A stretch of DNA of 64,000 nucleotides from the NCBI GenBank assembly GCA_947501555.1, contig CANMWG010000002.1:258224-322223 (forward strand), read 5' to 3'. The first letter of the stretch is position 1, and the number at the start of each line of letters is the position of its first letter. The DNA is from an uncultured Paracoccaceae bacterium. GTDB lineage: Bacteria > Pseudomonadota > Alphaproteobacteria > Rhodobacterales > Rhodobacteraceae. Shown here piece after piece: positions 46,223 through 57,222 of the stretch. A program made the position numbers and the translations under genes. The notes under the pieces were generated by a model. The model made no database searches, was not told where the DNA came from, and saw only the letters and a program-made list of their open reading frames with translations.

Positions 46223-49200
46223 ATTCCTCATCCTCCGCATCCAGGAGTTCCATGTTAAGGCCAAGGCCCCGGACTTCTTTCACAAGCACGTTGAACGATT
46301 CAGGCACACCAGCCTCAAAATTGTCCTCGCCTTTGACGATGCTTTCATAGACTTTCGTCCGGCCTGCCACGTCATCCGACTTCACAGTCAGCATTTCCTG
46401 CAGGGTGTAAGCCGCGCCATAAGCTTCCAATGCCCAGACTTCCATTTCCCCGAAACGCTGGCCACCGAATTGGGCTTTACCGCCCAACGGCTGCTGCGTG
46501 ACAAGGCTGTAAGGCCCGGTGGAACGTGCGTGAATCTTGTCATCAACCAAGTGGTGCAGTTTCAGCAGGTATTTCACACCCACGGTCACCTTACGGCTAA
46601 ACTGCTCACCAGTACGGCCATCATACAGAACCGACTGACCAGAGGTGTCAAAACCAGCGCGGGTCAGCGCGTCGTTCACATCAGCCTCTTTGGCGCCATC
46701 AAAGACAGGCGTCGCAATTGGCACACCGCGTGTGACGTTGCCAGCCGCTTCGACCAGCTCGCCTTCGTCCATGCCAGCGATACCTTCGTCATAGACGTTG
46801 TCGCCATAGACGATCTTCATTGCATCGCGCACAGGGGTCAAATCGCCGGAACGACGGTATTCACCCAAGGCATCATCAATCTGGATACCCAGACCACGTG
46901 CGGCCCACCCCATATGGGTCTCAAGGATCTGCCCGACGTTCATACGCGACGGCACACCAAGTGGGTTCAGACAGAAATCAACCGGGGTCCCATCAGCCAA
47001 GAACGGCATATCTTCCATAGGCACAACCTTGGAAATAACACCTTTGTTCCCGTGACGACCAGCCATCTTATCGCCTGGCTGCAGCTTACGCTTCACCGCA
47101 ACAAAGACTTTTACCATCTTCATCACACCCGGTGGCAAATCATCTCCACGGCGGACTTTCTCGACCTTGTCCTCAAAACGCGCATCCATGGCCCGCTTCT
47201 GGATTTCATACTGCTCGTTCAGGGCCTCAACAACTTGCGCGTCGGCTTCATCCTTCAGGGCAATCTGCCACCACATGCCGCGGCTCATGTCTTCCAGAGC
47301 TTCTTCGGTCACTTCCGAATTCGCCTTAAAGCCTTTGGGACCTTTCACAGCGACCTTACCGAGGATCATACCTTTCAGACGGGCATAGATGTTTCGGTCA
47401 AGGATGACCAACTCATCGTCCCGGTCACGGGCCAGACGTTCGACCTCTTCACGCTCAATCTGCAGCGCACGTTCGTCTTTTTCGACACCGTGACGGTTAA
47501 AGACACGGACCTCAACGATCGTGCCAAAGTCACCCGGCGGCAGGCGCAGGGAGGTGTCACGGACATCAGATGCCTTTTCACCAAAGATGGCGCGCAGCAG
47601 CTTTTCTTCCGGGGTCATCGGGCTTTCGCCTTTTGGCGTGATCTTACCGACCAGAATGTCGGCAGGGCCAACTTCAGCACCGATATAGACAATCCCAGCT
47701 TCATCCAGATTACGCAGGGCTTCTTCACCCACGTTTGGAATATCGCGGGTGATTTCCTCTGGCCCAAGCTTTGTATCACGGGCAGCGACTTCGAATTCCT
47801 CAATGTGGATCGATGTAAAGACGTCATCACGGGTGATCCGCTCAGAGATCAGGATACTATCTTCGTAGTTATAGCCATTCCACGGCATAAACGCGACCAC
47901 CACGTTTTTGCCCAACGCGATTTCACCAATATCCGTTGACGGACCATCGGCGATAACCTCGTCTTTCAAAACGATATCACCAACCTTCACCAGCGGACGT
48001 TGGTTGATGCAGGTGTTTTGGTTTGATCGCTGGAATTTACGCATGCGGTAAATATCAACACCTGCATCGCCGAGTTCCAGATCATGGGTCGCACGCACAA
48101 CGATACGCTGGGCATCAACTTGGTCGATGATCCCCTGACGTTTCGCCATGATCGCAGCGCCACTATCGCGGGCAACAACTTCTTCCATGCCGGTACCCAC
48201 CAATGGGGCCTCGGCCTGCAAAAGCGGTACCGCCTGACGCATCATGTTCGAACCCATGAGGGCCCGGTTCGCATCGTCGTTTTCAAGGAACGGGATCAAG
48301 GAGGCCGCAACTGAGACCAGCTGCTTTGGCGACACATCGATCAAGTCCACGTTTTCGCGTGGGGACAATGTGTAGTCGCCATTCTTGCGGGTCGACACCA
48401 GTTCATTCCCGAAGGTGCCATCGTCATTCATCGTCGCGTTGGCCTGCGCCACAGTGTGACGCATTTCTTCGGTGGCGGACATGTAGGACACATCGTCAGT
48501 GACCTTGCCATCCACAACCTTGCGGTAAGGCGTTTCGATAAACCCGTATTTGTTCACCCGGGCAAAGGTGGCCAAGCTGTTGATCAGACCAATGTTTGGA
48601 CCTTCCGGCGTTTCAATCGGACACATGCGACCGTAGTGGGTTGGGTGTACGTCGCGCACCTCAAAGCCAGCACGTTCACGGGTCAAACCACCGGGCCCAA
48701 GCGCTGACAAGCGACGCTTGTGGGTCACTTCGGACAGCGGGTTGGTTTGGTCCATAAACTGGGACAGCTGCGAAGAGCCAAAGAATTCACGCACAGCAGC
48801 CGCGGCAGGTTTCGCGTTGATCAGATCTTGCGGCATCACAGTGTCGATTTCGACACTGGACATCCGCTCTTTGATCGCGCGCTCCATGCGGAGAAGACCA
48901 ACACGGTACTGATTTTCCATCAGCTCGCCAACAGAACGGACGCGACGGTTCCCAAGGTGGTCGATATCATCGATATCACCCTTGCCGTCACGCAGTTCAA
49001 CCAAGGCTTTGATACAGGCGATGATGTCTTCCTTGCGCAGGGTGCGCATGGTGTCTTCCGCATCCAGATCCAGACGCATGTTCATCTTCACACGACCAAC
49101 CGCGGACAGGTCATAACGCTCGCTATCAAAGAACAGCGTGTCAAACAGAGCTGAGGCGCTCTCAACGGTGGGCGGCTCGCCCGGACGCATCACGCGGTAG

Positions 49201-50360
49201 ATATCCATGAGCGCGGTTTCGCGGTTCATGTTCTTATCGGCTGCCATCGTGTTGCGCATGTACGCACCCACAGTGATGTTATCGATATCCAGCACGGGAA
49301 TCGACGTGATACCGGCATCCACCAGATCTTTCAGCGTACCACCAATAACATCGCCCGCTTTGTCCAGCTCTACGGTCAACTCATCACCAGCTTCGACGTA
49401 AATCGCACCGGTTTCTTCGTTGATGATGTCCTCAGAAACAAACTTGCCCAGAATGTTTTCGTAAGGGACCAAAAGATCAGTCACCTCACCGGCATCGATC
49501 AGCTTTTTGACCGAACGTGGGGTGACTTTCTCACCGGCCTTAGCAATCACTTCGCCAGTTTTTGCATCCACCAAATCATGTGCCGGGCGGGTGCCACGCA
49601 CGCGCTCGGGGAAGAACTTGGTCTGCCAAGCGTTGGCTTTCTTATCCAGGTTGTAATCAACGGTGTTGTAATAGGCACTCATAATGCCTTCCTGGTCCAG
49701 GCCCAGCGCATAAAGCAGGGTGGTCACAGGCAACTTACGACGACGGTCAATGCGGCAGAACACCAGGTCCTTGGCGTCAAATTCAAAGTCCAGCCAAGAC
49801 CCACGATATGGGATAATGCGGCAGGCAAACAGCAGTTTGCCCGAAGAATGAGTCTTACCCTTGTCGTGGTCAAAGAAAACGCCCGGCGACCGGTGCATCT
49901 GGGAAACGATCACACGCTCAGTGCCGTTGACAACAAATGTGCCATTTGGGGTCATCAAAGGCATATCGCCCATGAACACGTCTTGTTCTTTGATGTCCTT
50001 GACGGATTTAGCACCCGTATCTTCATCCACATCAAACACGATCAGACGTAGAGTAACCTTCAGCGGCGCGCTGTAGGTCATGTCACGCTGCTGACATTCC
50101 TCAACATCGTATTTGGGCTTTTCCAGCTCATACTTGACGAATTCAAGCACGGCTGTTTCATTGAAATCCTTAATCGGGAATACCGACTGGAAGACACCCT
50201 TGATGCCTTCACCGTCAAGCGGTGCGTCACTGTCGCCAGAGCGCAGGAACAGATCGTAGGATGATTTTTGAACCTCAATAAGGTTCGGCATTTCAAGTAC
50301 TTCGCGGATTTTACCGTAGTACTTACGCAGGCGTTTCTGACCAAGGAACGTTGAAGCCAT
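46221..50360 (-). CDS. rpoB: DNA-directed RNA polymerase beta subunit
   Basis: A 1379-aa beta subunit. The rifampicin region reads [19 protein letters not shown] and later [11 protein letters not shown], wild-type at the usual resistance positions. [15 protein letters not shown] and the C-terminal [19 protein letters not shown] are intact. It ends LDAEDEE. Unlike in most bacteria, it is not directly downstream of rplL: a glycosyltransferase gene and an autotransporter remnant lie between. Confidence 0.98.
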   Translation of the reverse strand: MASTFLGQKRLRKYYGKIREVLEMPNLIEVQKSSYDLFLRSGDSDAPLDGEGIKGVFQSVFPIKDFNETAVLEFVKYELEKPKYDVEECQQRDMTYSAPLKVTLRLIVFDVDEDTGAKSVKDIKEQDVFMGDMPLMTPNGTFVVNGTERVIVSQMHRSPGVFFDHDKGKTHSSGKLLFACRIIPYRGSWLDFEFDAKDLVFCRIDRRRKLPVTTLLYALGLDQEGIMSAYYNTVDYNLDKKANAWQTKFFPERVRGTRPAHDLVDAKTGEVIAKAGEKVTPRSVKKLIDAGEVTDLLVPYENILGKFVSEDIINEETGAIYVEAGDELTVELDKAGDVIGGTLKDLVDAGITSIPVLDIDNITVGAYMRNTMAADKNMNRETALMDIYRVMRPGEPPTVESASALFDTLFFDSERYDLSAVGRVKMNMRLDLDAEDTMRTLRKEDIIACIKALVELRDGKGDIDDIDHLGNRRVRSVGELMENQYRVGLLRMERAIKERMSSVEIDTVMPQDLINAKPAAAAVREFFGSSQLSQFMDQTNPLSEVTHKRRLSALGPGGLTRERAGFEVRDVHPTHYGRMCPIETPEGPNIGLINSLATFARVNKYGFIETPYRKVVDGKVTDDVSYMSATEEMRHTVAQANATMNDDGTFGNELVSTRKNGDYTLSPRENVDLIDVSPKQLVSVAASLIPFLENDDANRALMGSNMMRQAVPLLQAEAPLVGTGMEEVVARDSGAAIMAKRQGIIDQVDAQRIVVRATHDLELGDAGVDIYRMRKFQRSNQNTCINQRPLVKVGDIVLKDEVIADGPSTDIGEIALGKNVVVAFMPWNGYNYEDSILISERITRDDVFTSIHIEEFEVAARDTKLGPEEITRDIPNVGEEALRNLDEAGIVYIGAEVGPADILVGKITPKGESPMTPEEKLLRAIFGEKASDVRDTSLRLPPGDFGTIVEVRVFNRHGVEKDERALQIEREEVERLARDRDDELVILDRNIYARLKGMILGKVAVKGPKGFKANSEVTEEALEDMSRGMWWQIALKDEADAQVVEALNEQYEIQKRAMDARFEDKVEKVRRGDDLPPGVMKMVKVFVAVKRKLQPGDKMAGRHGNKGVISKVVPMEDMPFLADGTPVDFCLNPLGVPSRMNVGQILETHMGWAARGLGIQIDDALGEYRRSGDLTPVRDAMKIVYGDNVYDEGIAGMDEGELVEAAGNVTRGVPIATPVFDGAKEADVNDALTRAGFDTSGQSVLYDGRTGEQFSRKVTVGVKYLLKLHHLVDDKIHARSTGPYSLVTQQPLGGKAQFGGQRFGEMEVWALEAYGAAYTLQEMLTVKSDDVAGRTKVYESIVKGEDNFEAGVPESFNVLVKEVRGLGLNMELLDAEDEE

Positions 50361-50897
50361 GTTTGCCGGGTCTCCATAATGTCAGAACGCGCGCTTTGGC
50401 CGGGCAACCAAAACACACGTCCGATTGAGGTAGGACCGTTCCAATACCTGAGATGCACCCAAACATCTCTCCCGAAACGATCAACTTACCTGTCAAAACG
50501 CGCAAGCAAAGCGCTTTGAAAGATAAGTTTCAAATGAGCTGAATTTTTCTATGTCCGATTTTTTGCGCGCCTGAACCGCCCAATTAAGAGAGATTCGGTA
50601 AAAGTTCAAGAGGCAGAGCAGAAATCAAGTTGTTTTCCAAATGCTCCCCGCGCAGCTGCGATCCGCATGATCAGACACTCAAAACGACCCAGGTCAACTA
50701 ACATCCGTTTCCACTCACGAATTTTGGCCCAACCCGCAGGGAGAAAACGCACAGCCACTGGCAGGTCCTTCATTTGAAGATCGGCCAACTCAAGGGATTC
50801 AAGGCCGTGTCAGTTTCCTGCGCTACAGACAAGAAACATGCTACGCTATAAACTTACGCCGTCTGCCATCCCGATAGAGCGCCCCATAAAGACAAGC
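50361..50897. other. Upstream region of rpoB, no supported gene
   Basis: About 540 bp. It must contain the rpoBC promoter if rpoBC is not read from rplJL. A perfect -35 box TTGACA is present on the minus strand (50491-50496), but I see no convincing -10 at 16-18 bp. A 60-codon frame (50606-50788) has no family similarity and is not called. Confidence 0.4.
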
Positions 50898-51303
50898 CTA
50901 GAAACTGAACGCTACGCGTAGGCCGCCGCTGGCCTGCTGCAGGTCTCCGCCAAGCCCGGCCAACTCGACCGAGGTGTCCAGCTCAATCCCGCTTTCAAGT
51001 TGGGTTGAAAAGCCAAACCCAAGGCGCCCTGTCCATTCATCATCACTCAGCAGCTCAGTAACCAGTGTATTGTCAGATGAATTTTCCAGCCAATCCGCGT
51101 GCAAACCGACAAAGGCCTCACCTAATGCAAAGGACCGGCTCAATTCTGCGCCGATCGAGGCCTTGGTAAAGCTCAACTCTTCGCTCCAGTCCCCTCTAGG
51201 GTTCCAGAGACAGCCTCAACTTCCTCCACGCCGCGAACAAAACCGAATGTCGGTGTAACAACCGTTCCGCCATCAAGCGCGATGTCATATCCACCGGTGA
51301 TCT
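50898..51303 (-). pseudogene. Frameshifted C-terminal remnant of an autotransporter beta-barrel
   Basis: The first part, in one frame, reads GYDIALDGGTVVTPTFGFV and runs to SGTLEG before a stop. After a one-base shift the next frame continues DWSEELSFTKASIGAEL and ends GGLRVAFSF. Both halves have the alternating pattern of the last strands of an autotransporter beta-domain, including the terminal Phe needed for outer-membrane assembly. No signal peptide or passenger is left. It is thus a decayed fragment of a large outer-membrane protein gene. Confidence 0.65.
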
Positions 51304-51482
51304 AAAGACATTAGACGCTTGTGCCTACGTGTGGGAGGCGTCGATTGAGGACCTAAAGTTTGGACCGATTGAGGTCGACCACAGGTCACTTTTGGTGATC
51401 CCCGAAAGCTCCCTCTTTGCGCCTCCGCTGCCTCAAGACTGAACACGGATGGTCACCTCGGAAATCGATTTCGCTCGACCGC

Positions 51483-52580
51483 TTAGGTACGGCTCCAATG
51501 CTCTTGCAACTCTTTGAAAGCTTGCAAAAGCGCATCTTCAGTCGCGACCAAGCTGTACCGTTCAAGGATGAACTGCGATGCGTTCTGCCTCAATATGTCA
51601 TAGGGTGCAGGGTCGTTTTGATATCCGGTCACAACATCCCTGACCGTTTGATAGAAAGTCACCAGGTCATCATCAGGCACCGGAAAGCCAGTCTGGGGTG
51701 TGAAGAATTCGGTGCCACCAACGCCGGTGTACCCAACGACAAGACAGCCCATCGCCATCGCCTCGGCCGGGGGCAGACCGAAACCGTCCTTTTGTGATCC
51801 GGACAGGTAAATAAGGCTGTCCGAAAGGATCTGATCGACCTGATCACTTGGCATGCCATCAATGGGGACGAAATTAAAATCGCGCAGGGCGTCTTGGGTG
51901 CTGAGCAGCTTGATGAGCCCGGCAATCTCTTCACCCCGCCTGCGTGGCATATAGGCAATCTGTTTCTTCTTCTCAGTCCGGAACACGTATCTTGCTGGAT
52001 CAAGTGCCAAAGGAACAACTGCCGGGTCCTGTCCAATCATGACCTTTGTCGCTTCAGCACATTTTTGCGAGGTAGCGATTGCGCCAAGGAACTGATTGGA
52101 CGTCTTAGGATGTTCAGGGGCCATCCGGACAAGGCAATCAAACAACGGCCCAAAACCTTGCACAAGGATGACGTGCTTTCCGACAGGAAATCGAGCCCGG
52201 TCCAGATCAAAGGCGTATTCGGGGATGATAAAGATATCAGAGGGGTCCAACATCGCCAAAGGGTTCGCGCCGGGTGAACGTGGCATAGCTTGTTTTTGAT
52301 CAAAAAGCTTGAGGGCGGATTTGATCCGGCCCTTTAACGGCAGGGATTGCCGGTGCGGAACATAGGCAGTTGGAACATCGTGTGGGATGAAGCTGTAGAC
52401 GTAGTCCGGGGTTTCAAAAATCAGCCGTACATCACGACCATTGCGAAGAAGAACTTCTGCAAATTGGATGATGATGTTAATTCCGCCGGTCGGGCTGTTC
52501 GCTTCTGGTACAACAAAGTTAATCACCGTCCGCCACCCCGCTTTTCTGGCGTTTGCCGAAAAACCTGAGACATCATGCAT
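51483..52580 (-). CDS. Glycosyltransferase (GT-B fold)
   Basis: A 365-aa protein from the ATG at 52580 (MHDVSGFSANARKAGW). NFVVPEANSPTGGINIIIQFAEVL is an N-terminal Rossmann half resembling rhamnosyl-type transferases, and the C-terminal half has SGSQKDGFGLPPAEAMAMGC, an E-containing nucleotide-sugar site, followed by VVGYTGVGGTEFF and ERYSLVATEDALLQAF. Donor and acceptor are unknown. It lies between rplL and rpoB on the same strand, after the rplL terminator. Confidence 0.82.
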   Translation of the reverse strand: MHDVSGFSANARKAGWRTVINFVVPEANSPTGGINIIIQFAEVLLRNGRDVRLIFETPDYVYSFIPHDVPTAYVPHRQSLPLKGRIKSALKLFDQKQAMPRSPGANPLAMLDPSDIFIIPEYAFDLDRARFPVGKHVILVQGFGPLFDCLVRMAPEHPKTSNQFLGAIATSQKCAEATKVMIGQDPAVVPLALDPARYVFRTEKKKQIAYMPRRRGEEIAGLIKLLSTQDALRDFNFVPIDGMPSDQVDQILSDSLIYLSGSQKDGFGLPPAEAMAMGCLVVGYTGVGGTEFFTPQTGFPVPDDDLVTFYQTVRDVVTGYQNDPAPYDILRQNASQFILERYSLVATEDALLQAFKELQEHWSRT

Positions 52581-52647
52581 CAACTGGCGCGTCGAAACCA
52601 CAGATTTTCAGCCGACGTTAGCTGATTTCGGGTTTTTCGCATAACGC

Positions 52648-52684
52648 TTAAAAATGGACCCGAGCGCATTCACGTTCGGGTCCA
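52648..52684 (-). terminator. Intrinsic terminator after rplL
   Basis: Minus-strand TGGACCCGA pairs with TCGGGTCCA across a 12-nt loop and is followed by TTTTTAAG, about 10 bp after the rplL stop. In many bacteria this position holds an attenuator between rplL and rpoB; here it is followed by the glycosyltransferase gene. Confidence 0.85.
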
Positions 52685-52693
52685 CCTTGGTAC

Positions 52694-53068
52694 TTAGGCC
52701 AGTTCGACTTCGGCGCCAGCTGCTTCCAGCTTGCCCTTGATCTCTTCTGCTTCGTCCTTGGACGCGCCTTCTTTGATTTTGCCGCCAGCTTCGACGAGGT
52801 CTTTGGCTTCTTTCAGGCCAAGACCTGTGATGCCGCGAACTTCTTTGATGACGTTGATTTTGGATGCGCCAGCGTTTTTGAGAACGACGTCAAATTCAGT
52901 CTTCTCAGCGGCAGCATCGCCACCACCGTCAGCAGGGCCAGCCATCATGACTGCGCCGCCAGCTGCGGGCTCAATGCCATACTCGTCTTTGAGGATGGTT
53001 TTCAGTTCTTGTGCTTCGAGAAGGGTCAGACCAACGATCTCTTCAGCAAGTTTCTTCAGATCAGCCAT
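52694..53068 (-). CDS. rplL: 50S ribosomal protein L7/L12
   Basis: A 124-aa L7/L12, the stalk protein that recruits translation GTPases. The N-terminal dimerisation helices ([21 protein letters not shown] in part), an Ala/Gly-rich hinge ([13 protein letters not shown] in part) and the C-terminal domain with [20 protein letters not shown] and [11 protein letters not shown] are seen in order. It lies 70 bp after rplJ. Confidence 0.97.
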   Translation of the reverse strand: MADLKKLAEEIVGLTLLEAQELKTILKDEYGIEPAAGGAVMMAGPADGGGDAAAEKTEFDVVLKNAGASKINVIKEVRGITGLGLKEAKDLVEAGGKIKEGASKDEAEEIKGKLEAAGAEVELA

Positions 53069-53138
53069 TTGCTTTTTCCGTTTCTAAATAGTGTGTTCCA
53101 ACGTGAGGGATGCATCCCCCAAGTCATTCCAAGATGCT

Positions 53139-53651
53139 TTATGCAGCTTTCTCTTCGATGGTTGAGAGAATGCTTGCGATGTTCGAAGCAGGCGCGCCAA
53201 TGGCCCCGGCGATGTTGCTTGCAGGTGCACCGATGCAGCCAACGATAGAAGCAATAAGCTCCTCGCGGGACGGCATCGCGGCAACGGCTTTCACACCAGC
53301 GACGTCCAGTGCTGTATCACCCATTGCACCACCCAGGATCACGAGCTTTTCGTTCTCCTTGGCGTAGTTATCCACGACCTTCGCAGCTGCGACAGGGTCT
53401 TCGGAATAGGCGAGCACGGTCATGCCTTCGAGGTATTCAGCAATGCTTGCGCATGGCTTTCCCTCAAGGGCAATCTTGGCGAGCTTGTTCTTGGCAACGC
53501 GTACGGAACCGCCCGCTTCACGCATGTGCGCGCGCAGGTCCTGCATTTCAGCAACTGTCATGCCTTCGTAGTGGGCAACCACAACGACGCCAGAGCTTTC
53601 AAAGATCTGGCCGAGGTCATCAACCAGCTGTTCTTTTTGTGCTCTATCCAC
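53139..53651 (-). CDS. rplJ: 50S ribosomal protein L10
   Basis: A 170-aa L10, the stalk base, beginning (GTG) [25 protein letters not shown] lies 7-8 bp upstream, so the GTG at 53651 is the start. [22 protein letters not shown] and [14 protein letters not shown] are typical. L10 with L12 normally represses its own operon through the leader; such a leader appears present upstream. Confidence 0.96.
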   Translation of the reverse strand: MDRAQKEQLVDDLGQIFESSGVVVVAHYEGMTVAEMQDLRAHMREAGGSVRVAKNKLAKIALEGKPCASIAEYLEGMTVLAYSEDPVAAAKVVDNYAKENEKLVILGGAMGDTALDVAGVKAVAAMPSREELIASIVGCIGAPASNIAGAIGAPASNIASILSTIEEKAA

Positions 53652-53872
53652 AGTTTCACTCCAAGTTTGGGAATTTCTTCCCGGCTCAATTTTGCCAGAG
53701 CGCGAACGCGCTGACAGTCGATGTCCACATATACGGGGGTTGAGCCAGCTTGGGCTGAGGAGAGCCTCAGATCATTCCGGTCTATCCCGTCTCAGGCAGG
53801 AATTATCGATGCTGCGCATCAACCCACCGTCTCGGACGAATTGGACCGCAAAGAATCACGGTTCCGTCGGAG
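53652..53872 (-). promoter_or_regulatory. Leader of rplJ, probable L10(L12)-binding leader
   Basis: About 220 nt between the promoter and rplJ. It contains GGAATGATCTGAGGCTCTCC-like sequence and several small inverted repeats (for example GAGGCTCTCCTC), in keeping with the L10 leader family that binds L10-L12 and controls translation. I did not fold it, so this is by position and resemblance. Confidence 0.5.
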
Positions 53873-53901
53873 GTATTACTGCCATTGGTATCGAAAGCCA
53901 A
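53873..53901 (-). promoter_or_regulatory. Promoter of rplJ-rplL
   Basis: Minus-strand TTGGCT and TAATAC with a 17-bp spacer, about 222 bp upstream of rplJ. It is needed because rplA and rplJ are separated by an opposite-strand gene. Confidence 0.7.
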
Positions 53902-53995
53902 GTCCTCAAATACATAGCTCGCCTTATCTGCGCCAAGTGCTGCGCTACAGCCCATGCTAACTACTTCTTCAGTGGTCTTGGTCTAAGACGGATCA

Positions 53996-55792
53996 ATGAC
54001 CGCGTCAAAGGACCATAAATTCCGAAACCTCGAAGATTTTGCGGGGATCGCTTCTGATTGGTTTTGGGAAACCGATTCAGAGCACCGGTTCACATATTTT
54101 TCCAGTCGCATGGAGGAAGTCACACAAATTCCCGCCAACTCCGCCATTGGAAGCAGACGCGACAAGATTGCTTTGGAAAACGCCGATGATCCGAAATGGC
54201 GAGCCCACCTAGACGATCTGAACGCACATCGTCCGTTTCGCAACTTTGAATACAGCGTAAGACGCGCCACCGATGGATCAACCATGTGGCTGCGCATTGC
54301 AGGCCAACCACTGTTTGACGAAGTTGGAACGTTTATTGGCTACCGCGGCACCGGCCATGACATCACGGCTGAGAAAAACGCGATGCAACATCAGCTGGAG
54401 TCAATCGCCGCCCTTGCTGAACGGAACGAAGAACTAGATGAGGCACGTCAAGCGCTCGAAAGAAGTGCCTACCAAGATACATTGACTGGTGTTCTTAATC
54501 GGGGGGCATTCGAGCGGGATCTGGCCGCGGCGCTTTGCGTGCCAACAACGCGCACGGGGCTTCTGCACATCGACCTTGATCGGTTCAAATGGGTCAATGA
54601 CACGCTGGGCCATCCTGCGGGCGATGCCGTATTGATCGCTGCCGCGCAACGAATTTCACATGTGGTCGGTGATTTGGGAACGGTCTACCGGGTTGGCGGG
54701 GACGAATTTATGGTTGTTTTGACGACCGAGATAACCACGGACCAAGCCATACTGGTCGGCGACGGCATTATCGAAGCCATGGAAATCCCCATCGAACATG
54801 AAGAACGACGTGCAACCGTCGGGACAAGCATCGGCATTGCATTTGGTACCTCCGGGCACATGGCACCTGCCACATTGGTCGCCAATGCCGACGTCGCCCT
54901 ATACGAAGCCAAAAGAAGTGGGCGCAACAAACTGTGTCAGGTCACGCCCGAGATGCAGGCACGTATGCAGGCGCACAGGCGTTTGGCATTGGACATTCCA
55001 CTAGCGATCGACCGGCATGAATTTGTGCCGTTCTTCCAACCGCAAGTGCACGTAGGTACTGGTGCTGTGGTTGGAGCAGAGGCATTGGTCCGTTGGTTTC
55101 ATCCCAACTTGGGGATATTGCAGCCCAGCATTTTCCTGGGGGCCGCCACCGAGTTGGGTGTGGCTGGCAGTATCGACCGCTTGATGCTCAAACAGGCACT
55201 CGACACCGCCAATAGGCTACGACTGCAAGGGTTGGTGTTGCCTTCAGTATCAGTCAACATCAGTGCCGCGCGCCTGATGGACCCAAGCCTGCCTGACGAT
55301 GTTGAACGGCTTTGGGTCGACCGGAGCTGCCAGCTGTGCATCGAATTACTTGAAACGATCTACTTTGACGAAAGCCGCGAAACACCGCAGTTTGCGGAAA
55401 CCCTCAATCGGTTGCGCGAGATTGGTGTGCGGATCGAGACCGATGATTTCGGTAGCGGGCGGGCGTCTATTACTGGGTTGCTGAAGGTCAGGCCAGACAG
55501 GCTCAAGATTGACCGAACTTTGATCCAATCTGCCGTGACTGACCCGATCCGACGCAGCGTCGTGGCTGCGATCTTGGACATGACGCGCGGGTTGGGCATT
55601 GAGGCGATGGCAGAAGGCGTCGAAACAATGGCCGATATCGAAACGATCCGGGCGTTAGGGTGTGATATTTTCCAAGGTTACGCCCTTTCCGAACCGCTGA
55701 GCGAAGCGGGATTGACGGAATACCTGCGATCACAACATAGGGTGCCTAAAACGCAATCGGCAGGCCCAGAGGACCTGCCGAAACGTGCTTGA
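53996..55792 (+). CDS. PAS-GGDEF-EAL protein (c-di-GMP turnover)
   Basis: A 598-aa cytoplasmic protein with a PAS sensor domain (about 12-125, with DWFWETDSEHRFTYFS and GYRGTGHDITAEK), a short coiled linker, a GGDEF domain (about 155-320; motif RVGGDEF at 232-238, intact) and an EAL domain (about 330-580; EALVRW at 362, DDFGSG, KIDRTLI and AEGVET intact). It could therefore both make and degrade c-di-GMP; no RxxD inhibitory site precedes GGDEF. There is no membrane helix. It lies on the opposite strand between rplA and rplJ, and the 3' end of its coding sequence overlaps the rplA terminator hairpin. Confidence 0.93.
   Translation: MTASKDHKFRNLEDFAGIASDWFWETDSEHRFTYFSSRMEEVTQIPANSAIGSRRDKIALENADDPKWRAHLDDLNAHRPFRNFEYSVRRATDGSTMWLRIAGQPLFDEVGTFIGYRGTGHDITAEKNAMQHQLESIAALAERNEELDEARQALERSAYQDTLTGVLNRGAFERDLAAALCVPTTRTGLLHIDLDRFKWVNDTLGHPAGDAVLIAAAQRISHVVGDLGTVYRVGGDEFMVVLTTEITTDQAILVGDGIIEAMEIPIEHEERRATVGTSIGIAFGTSGHMAPATLVANADVALYEAKRSGRNKLCQVTPEMQARMQAHRRLALDIPLAIDRHEFVPFFQPQVHVGTGAVVGAEALVRWFHPNLGILQPSIFLGAATELGVAGSIDRLMLKQALDTANRLRLQGLVLPSVSVNISAARLMDPSLPDDVERLWVDRSCQLCIELLETIYFDESRETPQFAETLNRLREIGVRIETDDFGSGRASITGLLKVRPDRLKIDRTLIQSAVTDPIRRSVVAAILDMTRGLGIEAMAEGVETMADIETIRALGCDIFQGYALSEPLSEAGLTEYLRSQHRVPKTQSAGPEDLPKRA
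55757..55781 (-). terminator. Terminator-like hairpin after rplA, inside the GGDEF-EAL coding end
   Basis: Minus-strand TCGGCAGGTCC pairs with GGGCCTGCCGA (one mismatch, 3-nt loop) and is followed by TTGCGTTTT. It lies about 27 bp after the rplA stop and within the last 12 codons of the convergent gene. Confidence 0.65.
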
Positions 55793-55807
55793 ACCTTTTG
55801 TCAGGTC

Positions 55808-56509
55808 TTAGGCGTTGCCCGTTGCAGAGGCGACGTCGATAGAAACGCCTGGGCCCATGGTCGAGCTGACGGCGATCTTTTTCATGTAGGTCCCTTTGGC
55901 ACCGGCGGGCTTGGCTTTGCCAACGGCGTCAACGAAGGCCAGCATGTTTTCTTCGATCTGCTTGGCACTGAATGACGCCTTGCCGATACCCGCATGCACA
56001 ACACCGGCTTTTTCGGCCTTGAACTGCACCTGACCGCCTTTGGCGTCTTCAACAGCTTGCTTGACGTCCATGGTCACTGTGCCGACCCGTGGGTTTGGCA
56101 TCAGGTTACGTGGACCAAGCACCTTACCCAAACGGCCAACAACGGCCATCATATCAGGTGTGGCGATGCAGCGATCAAAATCGATGGTGCCGCCCTGGAC
56201 GGTTTCCATCAGATCCTCTGCGCCAACAATGTCTGCACCAGCGGCTTTTGCTTCTTCCGCTTTCTCGCCACGGGCGAAAACAGCAACGCGGACGGTTTTA
56301 CCTGTGCCATGTGGCAAAGAAACTGTGCCACGGACCATTTGATCCGCATGACGAGGGTCAACGCCCAATGTCATTGCGATCTCGATGGATTCGTCAAACT
56401 TCGCCTTGGCGTTGTCTTTGACCAGTGATGCGGCTTCCTCAACGGACACATTGTGCTTGTCTGCAAATGCGGCCCGCGCTGCGGTTGTACGCTTACCAAA
56501 TTTTGCCAT
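55808..56509 (-). CDS. rplA: 50S ribosomal protein L1
   Basis: A 233-aa L1, part of the mobile stalk at the E site and in many bacteria a translational repressor of rpl[41 protein letters not shown] and [20 protein letters not shown] are typical. The ATG overlaps the rplK stop by one base. Confidence 0.98.
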   Translation of the reverse strand: MAKFGKRTTAARAAFADKHNVSVEEAASLVKDNAKAKFDESIEIAMTLGVDPRHADQMVRGTVSLPHGTGKTVRVAVFARGEKAEEAKAAGADIVGAEDLMETVQGGTIDFDRCIATPDMMAVVGRLGKVLGPRNLMPNPRVGTVTMDVKQAVEDAKGGQVQFKAEKAGVVHAGIGKASFSAKQIEENMLAFVDAVGKAKPAGAKGTYMKKIAVSSTMGPGVSIDVASATGNA

Positions 56510-56934
56510 TACTTGACCTCCACACCCATAGACCGGGCAGAACCAGCGATGATCAACATCGCGCCTTCGATGGACGTCGCGTTGAGGTCCTTCATTTTGG
56601 CTTCTGCGATTTCACGCACTTGCTTACCAGTGATTGAACCAGCAACGGATTTACCTGGTGTCTGCGAACCGCTTTTCAGTTTGGCAGCTTTCTTGATATA
56701 ATAAGACGCAGGTGGCGTCTTGATTTCCATCGAGAACGACTTGTCCTGATAATAGGTGATCACAGTCGGGCACGGTGCTCCAGGTTCCATGTCGCCTGAT
56801 TTTGCGTTGAACGCTTTGCAGAATTCCATGATGTTAATACCGCGCTGACCCAGCGCAGGACCGACAGGTGGGGAAGGGTTGGCTTGGCCGGCAGGAACCT
56901 GCAGCTTGAGCGTACCCATAATCTTCTTGGCCAT
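56509..56934 (-). CDS. rplK: 50S ribosomal protein L11
   Basis: A 141-aa L11 from the ATG at 56934 ([19 protein letters not shown]). [19 protein letters not shown] is the N-terminal signature that contacts the GTPase centre, and the C-terminal domain has [10 protein letters not shown]-like sequence ([10 protein letters not shown]). AGGAGATGG lies upstream. The longer open frame adds 31 unlikely residues. Confidence 0.97.
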   Translation of the reverse strand: MAKKIMGTLKLQVPAGQANPSPPVGPALGQRGINIMEFCKAFNAKSGDMEPGAPCPTVITYYQDKSFSMEIKTPPASYYIKKAAKLKSGSQTPGKSVAGSITGKQVREIAEAKMKDLNATSIEGAMLIIAGSARSMGVEVK

Positions 56935-57059
56935 TGGCCATCTCCTTTTCCAACGCCCATTGGTCGCGACCGCAGGGCTTTTCGTTGTGTGGTCCGGTCC
57001 GATGCACGCGTGCACCTCGCCTCCCACATGAGTGCCGCCAAAACGTGCGACAAGCCGCT

Positions 57060-57088
57060 CATTTAGTCGGGGTTATCCCGCAATGCAA
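57060..57088 (-). promoter_or_regulatory. Candidate promoter of rplK-rplA
   Basis: Minus-strand TTGCAT and TAAATG with a 17-bp spacer, about 126 bp upstream of rplK and divergent from the cytochrome b561 gene. Confidence 0.62.
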
Positions 57089-57222
57089 GAGATTTTACTA
57101 ATTCCGACGGGAGTACATTCACCCCCCGTATAATGGCTGTAATCATGCGATCACGAAAAGTTTCAACACCGCGGGTTGCCTTATCCGCGCCGGCGTTATT
57201 TTTACGATCCGAGGTGCCTGCC

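Noticed and set aside
50491-50496. TTGACA as the rpoB promoter
   Set aside because: A perfect -35 box, but no acceptable -10 at 16-18 bp, so it is mentioned only in the intergenic entry and not called as a promoter.
50606-50788. 60-codon minus-strand frame upstream of rpoB
   Set aside because: No recognised similarity and no Shine-Dalgarno; it probably arises by chance in the leader region.
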